Shown: piece by piece, positions 36,113 through 44,426 of the stretch
Numbering within the stretch: position 1 is the stretch's first letter
How the letters are laid out: every line of letters begins with the position of its first letter
DNA from: Chloroflexota bacterium
GTDB taxonomy: Bacteria > Chloroflexota > Anaerolineae > UBA4142
Assembly: GCA_023381515.1 (NCBI GenBank)
Contig: JAMCQI010000019.1
Coordinates: 1 to 64,000 of the forward strand
Direction of reading: 5' to 3'
Length of the DNA stretch: 64,000 nt
Made by a program: the position numbers and the translations under genes
The notes under the pieces: model-generated
The model's input: the letters and a program-made list of their open reading frames with translations, nothing else
What the model was told of the DNA's origin: nothing
Database searches by the model: none

Positions 36113-37244
36113 GCTTCGGATGAACCTGCGTGAACGCGCCTTCCTTCACCTGGAACACATAGACGTGCTGCTCTTTGAGATCTCCGTTTGCGTCATAGGT
36201 CACGTGGCCGACGAGTGTATTCATGTCGAGTCCGCGAATCGCGTCGGAAACCTTGGCCACGTCGAAGCTCCCCGCTTTCTGGACGCCGGCGGCGAGCACG
36301 GCGAGCGCGCTGTAACCGGGAACGCTGTAGGTATCGGGGTTGCGCGAATCCACTGCTTGATATTCTTGCCACCACTGCTTGTCGGCCACTACCTTCGGGT
36401 CCGGCGTAATCGCGCCGACATAGGCGCCCTCGCTCGCGGGCGCCGCCTCGTCCACAAATGTGGAATTGAAGCATCCGTCGGAGCAAATGAACTTGGCGGT
36501 GACTCCCGCATCCCGCAACTCGGGCAGCAAGACATACCCTTCGGTCTCATAGCCGGCGAGAAAGACGACGTCCGGCTGTGCGTTCTTGATCGTGGGTATG
36601 AAGGAAGCGTAAGTGGGCGCGGCCTCGGGTATCTTGACGACGGCCGCGGCAGGATGCCCCAACCCCTGGAGCGCTGTTGTCATCTGATCGCGCAATCCGT
36701 TTCCGTATTCATTGTCCGCGTGGACGACGACGATTCGCTGCCCCCCCAGTTGCTCGACGATGAACTTGGCCAGCGCGGGGCCCTGCGCCGCATCCGTCGC
36801 GTTCACCCGGAAAAAGTTGCGAAAACCCTGCTTCGTGAGCGACACCTCCGAGGCGGTGGGCGTAATGACGACGAGCGGCAGGTCCTTGTAAATCTGCATC
36901 GCAGCCAAAGTCTGGCCGCTGTTCAGGTGCCCGATCACCCCGATGATTTTGGTGCCCTGCTTGACCGCATCGGCGATTTCTTGTGCTTTGGCCTTCGCCG
37001 TGTCGGAATCCGCCGCATCGTCCTGTCCGACGACATTCACCTTATATCCCAGCAGTCCTCCCTGTTTGTTAAGCTGGTCAGCCTCCAGCTTCACGCCGCC
37101 CAGGACGGTCTGCCCCCCATTCGCCTGTGCTCCCGAGAGGGGCACGACCACATAAACGGTGACCTCCCCTTTCGGCGTCGGATTGGTTGAACACGCGCTC
37201 GCAAAGAGAGCAAGAAACGTTAGTACGAAAAGGACCTTTCTCAT
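36105..37244 (-). CDS. Branched-chain amino acid-type ABC substrate-binding lipoprotein
   Basis: About 379 residues from ATG 37244, which follows GGAGTCATAGG. The signal peptide ends in a lipobox (FASACS). The type I periplasmic binding fold is clear: VPLSGAQANGGQ at the start, GVIGHLNSGQT, ITPTASE, and HADNEYGNGL. LivK-like proteins bind amino acids, amides or urea. No permease or ATPase gene is in the window, so it either serves a transporter elsewhere or has a sensory role. Its last codons overlap a heptamer repeat. Confidence 0.88.
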   Translation of the reverse strand: MRKVLFVLTFLALFASACSTNPTPKGEVTVYVVVPLSGAQANGGQTVLGGVKLEADQLNKQGGLLGYKVNVVGQDDAADSDTAKAKAQEIADAVKQGTKIIGVIGHLNSGQTLAAMQIYKDLPLVVITPTASEVSLTKQGFRNFFRVNATDAAQGPALAKFIVEQLGGQRIVVVHADNEYGNGLRDQMTTALQGLGHPAAAVVKIPEAAPTYASFIPTIKNAQPDVVFLAGYETEGYVLLPELRDAGVTAKFICSDGCFNSTFVDEAAPASEGAYVGAITPDPKVVADKQWWQEYQAVDSRNPDTYSVPGYSALAVLAAGVQKAGSFDVAKVSDAIRGLDMNTLVGHVTYDANGDLKEQHVYVFQVKEGAFTQVHPKQE

Positions 37245-37327
37245 CCTATGACTCCACATTGGGCATGCATTGTGTGACGAGCGGCGAGCTCAAATCTGAT
37301 TGCTCAGAACCAAGCGGAGACCCCGCG

Positions 37328-37425
37328 TTTTTGGCGGGGCGCCTTCTGCTTACTGCCTTCTGCCTTCTCTCCTCCGCTCCCTTGCACCTCTGCCCCCTCT
37401 GCTCCCCCGACTTCATCCTTCATCC
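37328..37425. repeat. Heptamer-phased repeat (cttctgc / cttcatc type)
   Basis: cttctgc, ttactgc, cttctgc, cttctct at about 37340-37372 and cttcatc, cttcatc near 37412-37426, ending at the stop of the next minus-strand gene. Confidence 0.55.
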
Positions 37426-38229
37426 TTTGCTGCGGTACACCTCGTCCATGGCATCTTGGAGCGAGGTGAGCTGGGCGATCTGGTCGGCAACGTCGCTTCG
37501 CAGTCGTTGGGCGTGGCCGTCCTGGATATCGTCTTTCGACCCGATCAGAACGAGCTGCGAGTATACGGTTCCCAAAGCGGTCAAAGTGGCCGTCAGCTGC
37601 AAGTCGGCCTGCGCCATCGTATGCGTCAGTTTTTCCAAGTTCTGCCACTGCTCTTGCTTGGACGCGAGCGCCTGCTTCGCCTGTTCCTTCACCGCCGGGT
37701 CCGTCTCTTGTGCTACCCGCGCGTTCAATTCACGCAGGGTTGCGGGCGTCGATGCCACATCCTGCTTGATCATGTCGTCGCCTTCGAACGAATCCAGGCG
37801 TTGGGCGAGGCGAAAGATCTGGGCGATCCAATCCGAGATGCCCGCGATGGACTCCTCCAGATGCTGATGCAAGATCCCCGGTTCGCTCTGCCGCAGCAGC
37901 TCTTCAATCCGGCTCCGGTAATTCAGCGCCCGTTCCACTTCCGCGCGGTATTTGGGCGATTTGATGACTCCCGGGTTGAATTCCTCACGGAACATGTCCG
38001 CGACGACGCGCGCGCCGGTATTGACATCGCTGATGCTCGTGTAAATGATCAGCGCTTCGGCCACGCCGCCGAGAGTGAGCCAGTACCACCACTGCCATCC
38101 GTCGAATGGCTGCGGCACAAAATAGACCAGGAGGATGGTGAGGGCAATGGTGGCGGCGCTCTCCCAGCGGAAGATGGCATAGGAGAGAATGGCCGACCAT
38201 GCGCGTTTGCGAATGTTAGAGTCTGACAT
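37420..38229 (-). CDS. Membrane protein with long coiled coil, last gene of the PspA/VWA module
   Basis: A 269-residue protein from ATG 38229, two bases after the VWA gene's stop. Two membrane helices (about residues 18-38 and 45-65) are followed by about 190 mostly helical, charged residues with heptad-like patterns. Distantly it recalls XpaC/TelA-type proteins that neighbour PspA and VWA genes elsewhere, but I cannot confirm this. It probably closes a cytoplasmic-face scaffold of the module. Confidence 0.65.
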   Translation of the reverse strand: MSDSNIRKRAWSAILSYAIFRWESAATIALTILLVYFVPQPFDGWQWWYWLTLGGVAEALIIYTSISDVNTGARVVADMFREEFNPGVIKSPKYRAEVERALNYRSRIEELLRQSEPGILHQHLEESIAGISDWIAQIFRLAQRLDSFEGDDMIKQDVASTPATLRELNARVAQETDPAVKEQAKQALASKQEQWQNLEKLTHTMAQADLQLTATLTALGTVYSQLVLIGSKDDIQDGHAQRLRSDVADQIAQLTSLQDAMDEVYRSKG

Positions 38230-38231
38230 GG

Positions 38232-39887
38232 CTAAAAGTATGACGAAAGAATCTTGTACAGCTTGCGGATCGTGTCGGGGTCTGCACGGCGCGCCTGCCC
38301 CCCCGTCGCCTCGGCGATGCTCGTCAGCACGTTGAGGTCGGCGTCGCTTCCGTAAGCGATGCAAAAGACCACGACCGGCACGCCCTTTTGATTCCCTTGC
38401 TTCAGTTTCTGGGTCAGTCCGCTCAGGTTGAGTGAGGACGCATTCTCGATCCCATCGGTCATGACCACGATCGCATTGATGCGGTCGCGCTCGGCCCGCT
38501 GCTGCAAATTGTCATAGGCGTACGCGACGGCGTCAAAGAGGCCCGTCCGGCCGTTCGCGCTCAGTCCGTCCACATGCGCTTTGAGCGCGTCGCGATTTGT
38601 CATCACATCCTGGAGCGGGACGGTTCCGTAGACGGTCGTGGAAAACGGCACCATGCCTACTCGATCGCTCTCCCCTTGGACCTGGTCGAGGAACGTGTTC
38701 AGCGCGCTCTTGGTCTCGGTGAGCTTGTCCCCCTCCATACTACCCGAGGTGTCCACAACCAGAAAGATGTTCGCCGGCCGCTTGGTCAGGTACCAGGCCG
38801 ATTGCACCACATCCAGCACGGCCGGACTCGGCATCTGCAGTGTCGTCTGCGGTTGCGTGGGGTCCACCCCGTTTTCTGCGCGAATCGGTGAAGCGGGGTC
38901 GTCGAGCCGCATGTTGAGGTCCACCGGGCGATAGCCGTACTGAAGGACAAGCTTTTGTATCTCGGGCGAAATCACGTAATCCCGCAAGCGGCTGTAGACC
39001 AGGCGCTGGTTATCCGTCAAGCCCGGTTGTTCGAGCAGCGCGAGAGGATGGTCCTGCCACAGCGTTCCCTCGGAAGGATAGATCGCGGTGAGCTTGTTCT
39101 GCGACTTGCTGTTCACGTAGACGACCATGCGCTCAGAGACGACGAACGCGTCTAGATAGTTGCGCCCTTTGGCGAGCACCTGGTCGATCGTGGCCTGCTC
39201 CCCTTCGCCATAATAGCGCACCGTCTTTTCGAGCGCGGCCACATAGTCGAGCGTCGCGCGGGCCTTGGCGTCCTCTTCCGTCAGGTTGCGGGTCTTGCCG
39301 GCTCCCGCATAGAATTCGGCCAGGGTCGCCAGCAGGCCGCTCGCCGAGCTGGTGGACGGATGGCTCCAGCGAAAGTTGGAATCGCTTTTCGCTTTGGCGA
39401 GCAAGTCCTGCCAACCGAGCGCCTTTTGCGGGTAACCGAGTGAAGCGGCCGTATCACTCCACATGGCGATGACGATGGGGGTGACGGCAAAGCGCGTGGA
39501 CTCGCCGACGAGCGGGCGATCGAGACCTTGATCGATTTGCGAGAGCCAGAAAGACGAGTCGGGGCTGACGGCGGTGAACTGACCCGCGCGAGCCGCATCG
39601 ACAATGTCGGCAGCTTCCATCTTGGTCGCGACGACTGTCATCGGGAGGCCCTTGGGAGTCTTGAAGCCGGCGCGGTTAAAGCGGGCGACGACGTCCTGCA
39701 TCAAGGCGTCTTTTTCCGGCGAATACGCGAGCTGCAAGGTCGCGGCCGACGGGGTGGGTGTCTCGGAGCCGGCCGAACTCAGCCACGCGACCATTCCGCA
39801 GGCGAGGAGGATGCCTCCTACCACAAGGACGAGGAGGCTGACGAGCGCACAGCCATTGGCAGGATTGAGAGCGGGATGACGTTTCAT
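38232..39887 (-). CDS. Substrate-binding and VWA domain lipoprotein
   Basis: A 551-residue protein. A lipobox (LLAC, Cys 30) follows a hydrophobic segment, so the protein should be outside the membrane. Residues about 50-340 form a type II periplasmic binding fold; residues about 370-550 are a von Willebrand A domain with the metal site DTSGSM (Asp 379 to Met 384). The same fused architecture is known from actinobacteria. It is translated 9 bases after the substrate-binding gene and 2 bases before the coiled-coil gene, so the three must be one operon. Confidence 0.88.
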   Translation of the reverse strand: MKRHPALNPANGCALVSLLVLVVGGILLACGMVAWLSSAGSETPTPSAATLQLAYSPEKDALMQDVVARFNRAGFKTPKGLPMTVVATKMEAADIVDAARAGQFTAVSPDSSFWLSQIDQGLDRPLVGESTRFAVTPIVIAMWSDTAASLGYPQKALGWQDLLAKAKSDSNFRWSHPSTSSASGLLATLAEFYAGAGKTRNLTEEDAKARATLDYVAALEKTVRYYGEGEQATIDQVLAKGRNYLDAFVVSERMVVYVNSKSQNKLTAIYPSEGTLWQDHPLALLEQPGLTDNQRLVYSRLRDYVISPEIQKLVLQYGYRPVDLNMRLDDPASPIRAENGVDPTQPQTTLQMPSPAVLDVVQSAWYLTKRPANIFLVVDTSGSMEGDKLTETKSALNTFLDQVQGESDRVGMVPFSTTVYGTVPLQDVMTNRDALKAHVDGLSANGRTGLFDAVAYAYDNLQQRAERDRINAIVVMTDGIENASSLNLSGLTQKLKQGNQKGVPVVVFCIAYGSDADLNVLTSIAEATGGQARRADPDTIRKLYKILSSYF

Positions 39888-39896
39888 TGCGCCCCC

Positions 39897-41078
39897 TTAA
39901 TGCGCTGCCACGTTCAGATCGAACCAGCGCAGCAGCGCCTGGAGGGTATCTCGATCAGGCGGTTGCATGCGGGTCGTGCGCGGCACGACCACCATTGCCC
40001 CCTGGTCCTTCCACTTGGCGAACAGGGTGTCGCTGCCCGAAATAGAGACGTCGGTATTCGCAGGGCGCAGTCCGAGCGCGAGGGCCTCTTGCTGAACGGC
40101 TGGAGATAGTAGGTACTTTTCAAACTGGAGGGCGGCATTCTTTTCGGCCGCGCTCGTCTCCGACCCCATCCAGATCGTAAACGGAAAGTCGAACCAGGTC
40201 AGATACTTTGGGTATACGATCACAAGCGGGTCCGACCAGCGGGTTTGAATGCCGTTCATGTTGACGAGCAGGTCGCTTTCCAGCAATTGGCCGCCGTCTC
40301 CCACGGAATAGCCAAAGAGTGCGAGGTCTTCGACCGAATAGGAGCTGAGGCTCGAAAAGTCGGTGACCGAGCCCATGAGCTCTTTGAGCCACTGTTGAAA
40401 TTTCGGGTCCGTCACGTCGGCGGTCGCGATGCTCGTCTTGTCATAGTACTCCCCGGCCGCGGCGACCATGGCGAGGAGACCCGCGGCGTTCTTGCGCGGG
40501 TTGGGCACGACCAGCTTGAAATAGCCCCAGCTCGCCTGCCCCCCGAGTTCCGGCCAACCTCCTTTGGCGGTCGCCGCGTCGTGAATCGCCTGCCAGTCAA
40601 TCGTGCCGTATTTGGCCTGCAGAACGCGCGCGCGGCTCGAATAAATGCCCCAGGAGAAGAGAGAGGTCGCGAGCGGTCGGGCACGGTATTCGCCGTCGCT
40701 CAGGAAAATATCGCGCCCCAATTTCTCACTGTAGGTCGCGTTCACGAGTTCCACGAGGTAGCGGCTGTCCGGAATCCAGACGGTCGGGACGGGATCGAAT
40801 TCGCCGCGGTCCCATTTGCCGAGAGCGGTCACGCTGTCCATCGGCGTCACGGTCAAGACGATGGCGCGCCCGTCCTGGGTGTGCTTTTCGGCGTTGAATT
40901 TCTGCGCCGCTTCCTGGATCCACGGCTCCACCGGCAGCGCGCTCACGATGCGCACTTGCAGAGGTCCCTGCGTTGTCGTGGGCACGCTGCCGCTCAGACG
41001 TTGAGCGGCAATCCCGATGCCGACGATGGCGAGCGCGACAAAAACAACCGCAAAAAAGATCACGCGAGTGCGATTCAT
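39897..41078 (-). CDS. Extracellular substrate-binding protein with N-terminal membrane anchor
   Basis: About 393 residues from ATG 41078. One membrane helix (residues 6-26) precedes a type II periplasmic binding domain (VRIVSALPVEPWIQEAAQKFN). The sequence is paralogous in layout to the N-terminal part of the VWA protein downstream: both have WxxIxDAA/AKAK-like middle segments, a GLLA motif and the ALGLRP/GYRP end. It may be the partner for the same ligand. No transporter permease is nearby. Confidence 0.8.
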   Translation of the reverse strand: MNRTRVIFFAVVFVALAIVGIGIAAQRLSGSVPTTTQGPLQVRIVSALPVEPWIQEAAQKFNAEKHTQDGRAIVLTVTPMDSVTALGKWDRGEFDPVPTVWIPDSRYLVELVNATYSEKLGRDIFLSDGEYRARPLATSLFSWGIYSSRARVLQAKYGTIDWQAIHDAATAKGGWPELGGQASWGYFKLVVPNPRKNAAGLLAMVAAAGEYYDKTSIATADVTDPKFQQWLKELMGSVTDFSSLSSYSVEDLALFGYSVGDGGQLLESDLLVNMNGIQTRWSDPLVIVYPKYLTWFDFPFTIWMGSETSAAEKNAALQFEKYLLSPAVQQEALALGLRPANTDVSISGSDTLFAKWKDQGAMVVVPRTTRMQPPDRDTLQALLRWFDLNVAAH

Positions 41079-41138
41079 AAGCTTGTACCTCTCCCCCGCC
41101 CCCTCCCCGGTCAAGGGAGGGGAGCAAGGGGCGTGGTC

Positions 41139-41816
41139 TTAGGCCAGTCCGAGTTTCTTTTTGCGTTCGGCGAGCTGGGTATCTAACGTGTGGCGCTCGA
41201 GCAGTTCGTCCATCTGCGCGTCGAGGCGCGAGGACTGCATCTCGGAGCGGGCGGAAGCCTTGTCAAGGCGGCCGCGAATGCTGTCCGCGAGCCGGGCAAT
41301 GTCCTGGTCGCCGGATCCGATGAGGTTGTCGAGCGACTGCATCGTCTTGGTCGTCAGCTCTTTCGAGCGGGCAAGATCAAGCAGGGCCTGCAATTCCTCG
41401 CGCTCTTGCTTGACGGTCGTCAGCTTGGCTTCGAGCTTGAGTTTCGCGTCGAGCAGCTGTTGGTACTCGGACTGCTGCCGCTCGTACTGCTGTTTGTACG
41501 TTTCGGCCAGTCGCTGGGTCGAGTTCAGCTTGCTCTGTGCGGCGACCGCAAGGTCTTCCTTGCCCTCCTTGAGCATGAGGTCGATGTTGCGGTCCAGTTC
41601 CTCGCCCTTGGTGGTGAATTCATCATACTTGCGGTGGAGGGTTTTTACCTCGCCGCCAATCGTCGCCGCGGCATCCTCAAGATCCTCCAAGTTGTGCTCC
41701 ACCTGGCGGATATACTCGTCAATAACCGCGAGCGAGTTCTTTTTCAGCGCTTCGTCGACCAGCGAATGCAAGTTGGCGGCAATCAACGTCTGGACTTTTT
41801 CGAGTAGGCCGGCCAT
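41139..41816 (-). CDS. pspA: PspA/IM30 family membrane-remodelling protein
   Basis: A 225-residue protein almost entirely helical, from ATG 41816 with GAGGAGGAAA upstream. The N-terminal amphipathic segment (LLEKVQTLIAANLHSLVDEA) and the DEYIRQVEHNLEDLEDA continuation are the PspA hallmark. PspA/Vipp1 proteins polymerise on stressed membranes. It is followed 60 bases downstream by the substrate-binding gene. Confidence 0.85.
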   Translation of the reverse strand: MAGLLEKVQTLIAANLHSLVDEALKKNSLAVIDEYIRQVEHNLEDLEDAAATIGGEVKTLHRKYDEFTTKGEELDRNIDLMLKEGKEDLAVAAQSKLNSTQRLAETYKQQYERQQSEYQQLLDAKLKLEAKLTTVKQEREELQALLDLARSKELTTKTMQSLDNLIGSGDQDIARLADSIRGRLDKASARSEMQSSRLDAQMDELLERHTLDTQLAERKKKLGLA

Positions 41817-41924
41817 GGTTTCCTCCTCTTTTGAATCTCGCGCCAGTATAAATGAGTAAGGGGTGAGAATCCTGACATTCGACTGACAATCCGGCGCCAA
41901 CCGCCTGACCATTTATCGGTCAGG

Positions 41925-41975
41925 CTACCGAACTATGGAACTATTCAACTATCAAACTATGCAACTAACTTGTAT
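41925..41975. repeat. Heptamer-phased repeat (aactatc type)
   Basis: gaactatg, gaactatt, caactatc, aaactatg, caactaac units run from about 41930 to 41971. It carries the stop codon (41959-41957 on the minus strand) of the STAND regulator gene. Confidence 0.7.
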
Positions 41976-43321
41976 CCCCTTCCGCGCAGGCTGAGGAGGT
42001 AGTGGGGGTGAGCCGAATCAGGCTCGATTTTCTGCCGCACACGGCTGACGAGCTTTTCAATCCGGGCGTCGTCCACTTGGTCCACATAGTCCTCTCCCCA
42101 GACGGCCTCGACAATCGAGTACTTGTCACAAATGCGGCCGAGTCGGCCGTAAAGGAAGAGGAGCAGACGGTATTCATGATCGGTCAACGAGCGCACCGGG
42201 TTGCCCGCGACCCACACGTTGCCGGCCTCCGCGTCGAGGTAGACGCCGCGCGTCTCGGGCTGCCGCACGACCTGCTGGCGGTTCACAAAACGTCGAAAGA
42301 TGTGTGAAAAGACGACGGGGCCATCCGGACTGTCGCGCACGATCGATTTATTCTTGAGCCCGATCCAGCCTGCCGTATTGGGTGGCTGGCCGTTTGGGTC
42401 CATCTGCCGCACACCAAAGAGCGCCTCACGTTCATCCGGTTCCAAATCGCCCCAAATCTTGCCACATTCAGACTGGACGTTCGTGTTATCGGCAAGGCCG
42501 GACAATACGAGCTGATGAATCACGCGGTCTTGGTGTTCGTCGCGCACAGGAGCCCCGGTCACCGCGCCCAGGGCGTAGCAGACTGCTTGGACGAGCCCTG
42601 GGTGCCCATCCGCCTGCTCACGAATAAAGTCGAGATCCACCTGATCAAAGGTTACGTGTTCACGCTCGGCGAAATGAAGGCAATAGGTTCGGGTCTCGTC
42701 CTTTTCCCAAAAATGCATAAAGCGGACGCGGGGCGCGACCAACTCGTAGAACTCGCCTTGTTCGCGCGTGTTGGTCAGGCGGGCTACCTCACGCTCGGTG
42801 GCCGTGACATACGCGATGGCATCGCCATAGCGGTCGAGGAGCGCGCGGAGGTTGAGGAACGCCTGCGGCTCGACCCCTTGGTACGCTTCGTCGAATTCGT
42901 CGAGGCATAGGATGAGGGGAGGGCGAAGGTGCGTGAGGGCCAGCGCAATACCCTCTTCGAAATGGAGTGCGGCAGCCACGCCGCTGGGCGAGTCCACCAT
43001 TTGATCATAGAGATGATCCATTTGGACTCGAATCTCGGGGTCGTTCACTTGAGAGTACAGGGCAGTGGCGAGAGCGCGCCAGATGGTTACGAACAGTGCA
43101 CGGGCGCTCCGCTCCGGCATTTCGTTGCAGTCCACATAGATATAGGTCCCCTTCCGGGGAGGCCCGTTGGCGGAGTTGCATAGGTGGCGCAGCAGAGCAG
43201 ATTTTCCGAGATTGCTGACGGCGACCAACGAGCAGGATTTGCCTTCGCCGGCGCATTGAACGATAAACGTCAAGTCGTCCGCGCGCCCGATCAGCTCGGA
43301 TGCAAGTTCAAGTTTCATCAT
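41957..43321 (-). CDS. STAND-like ATPase fused to an OmpR-type winged helix
   Basis: A 454-residue regulator. Residues about 10-250 are an AAA/STAND ATPase core: the P-loop reads AVSNLGKS (residues 34-41; the first Gly is Ala), Walker B is LILCLDEFDEA (Asp 141, Glu 142), and ATEREVA looks like sensor 1. Residues about 360-454 are a winged helix of the Trans_reg_C type (LTDHEYRLLLFLYG, then RIEKLVSRVRQKI and GRGYKLVA). It lies 140 bases upstream of pspA on the same strand and is the obvious candidate controller of that module. The last three codons and stop lie in a heptamer repeat. Confidence 0.8.
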   Translation of the reverse strand: MMKLELASELIGRADDLTFIVQCAGEGKSCSLVAVSNLGKSALLRHLCNSANGPPRKGTYIYVDCNEMPERSARALFVTIWRALATALYSQVNDPEIRVQMDHLYDQMVDSPSGVAAALHFEEGIALALTHLRPPLILCLDEFDEAYQGVEPQAFLNLRALLDRYGDAIAYVTATEREVARLTNTREQGEFYELVAPRVRFMHFWEKDETRTYCLHFAEREHVTFDQVDLDFIREQADGHPGLVQAVCYALGAVTGAPVRDEHQDRVIHQLVLSGLADNTNVQSECGKIWGDLEPDEREALFGVRQMDPNGQPPNTAGWIGLKNKSIVRDSPDGPVVFSHIFRRFVNRQQVVRQPETRGVYLDAEAGNVWVAGNPVRSLTDHEYRLLLFLYGRLGRICDKYSIVEAVWGEDYVDQVDDARIEKLVSRVRQKIEPDSAHPHYLLSLRGRGYKLVA

Positions 43322-43399
43322 TCCTTATCCCGTCCACTCAATTATACCGTGAGTCGTGCCTGGGGGCAAGGCAACTAGAAACCGTTCCACGTCAATTAC

Positions 43400-43428
43400 T
43401 TGCGCGGGGTGGGACGGTGTGGTAGAAT
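43400..43428 (+). promoter_or_regulatory. Promoter of the hydroxyacid dehydrogenase gene
   Basis: TTGCGC at 43400-43405, a 17-bp spacer and TAGAAT at 43423-43428, followed by the ribosome binding site and GTG 43465. Confidence 0.5.
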
Positions 43429-43464
43429 CGAGGTACAAGCAATCAAGAAAGAGCGAGGGACGCT

Positions 43465-44349
43465 GTGCCAGAACGTGTCGCATTGATCGGATTGGGCCTG
43501 ATGGGCAGTGGAATGGCGCGCAATCTCCTGCGCGCCGGTTTTTCTCTCACCGTGTACAATCGGACCGGGGAGCGCGCAGCTCCGTTCTCCGGCTCGGGCG
43601 CAACCGTTGCGCAGACGCCCCATGAGGCCGCATCTAAAACGAACGTTATCATCAGTATGGTTTCCGATGACATCGCCTCGCGTGCCGTCTGGCTGGGCTC
43701 CGAGGGAGCTTTGTCAGGGGCTCGAGCCGGATCGCTCCTCGTCGAATGCAGCACCTTGTCGCCGAGCTGGGTGCGGGAGCTCGCAGAGTTGGCGGCGCGT
43801 CAGGGTTGTATTCTGCTGGATGCTCCGGTATCTGGAAGCAAGCCGCAAGCGGAGGCCGGCGAACTCGCCTTTTTCGTTGGCGGAGATAGTGCGGCGCTGG
43901 AACGCGCGCGCCCGATTCTGAATGCCATGGGCAAGACCATTCACCACCTTGGCGGCTCGGGGACCGGAGCGACGATGAAGCTCGTCAATAACAGCCTCTC
44001 CGCCGTCGAGGTGCTCGTTTTAGGCGAAGTGCTCACGCTGGCCGAGCGCTCCGGTCTGGACGTAAACCAGGTGGCCACAATTTTGACCAACGGCGCCCCG
44101 GGGAGTACGGTGATGAAATGGCGGGCCCCGATGATGACGAGTCACGAGTACATCACTCAATTCGCCATGCGCTTGATGCACAAGGATCTGACCTACGCTA
44201 TGGAAGAGGCTGCGCAGCAGTCGGTTCCGTTGCCAAGCGTGGCCGCCGCTCGAGAGATCTATCGCCTGGCGATGGCTCGCGGCCTGGGCGATGCTGATTT
44301 TGCCGCCGTCTCGGAGGCGCTGCGGAATGAGCCGCAGGTCAATCGCTGA
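43465..44349 (+). CDS. 3-hydroxyisobutyrate dehydrogenase family protein
   Basis: A 294-residue beta-hydroxyacid dehydrogenase starting at GTG 43465 after GAGCGAGGG. GLGLMGSGMARNLLRAG is the N-terminal NAD(P) motif, DAPVSGSKPQAEAGEL the substrate-binding segment and VKLVNN-like MKLVNNSL holds the catalytic Lys. Members reduce or oxidise tartronate semialdehyde, 3-hydroxyisobutyrate or succinic semialdehyde. An intrinsic terminator follows. Confidence 0.9.
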   Translation: MPERVALIGLGLMGSGMARNLLRAGFSLTVYNRTGERAAPFSGSGATVAQTPHEAASKTNVIISMVSDDIASRAVWLGSEGALSGARAGSLLVECSTLSPSWVRELAELAARQGCILLDAPVSGSKPQAEAGELAFFVGGDSAALERARPILNAMGKTIHHLGGSGTGATMKLVNNSLSAVEVLVLGEVLTLAERSGLDVNQVATILTNGAPGSTVMKWRAPMMTSHEYITQFAMRLMHKDLTYAMEEAAQQSVPLPSVAAAREIYRLAMARGLGDADFAAVSEALRNEPQVNR

Positions 44350-44354
44350 TACAT

Positions 44355-44408
44355 CGCCTCAATGAAGTCGGCATCGATAATGGGACCTTCATTGAGGCGC
44401 TATTTTTC
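44355..44408 (+). terminator. Intrinsic terminator
   Basis: A perfect 13-bp stem (cgcctcaatgaag 44355-44367 / cttcattgaggcg 44387-44399), then ctatttttc. Confidence 0.8.
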
Positions 44409-44426
44409 AGTTAACACGAGGTCGGG

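Noticed and set aside
35868..37190. 440-codon plus-strand frame over LivK
   Set aside because: Opposite strand of a clear lipoprotein gene, and it begins in the tetR operator and terminator.
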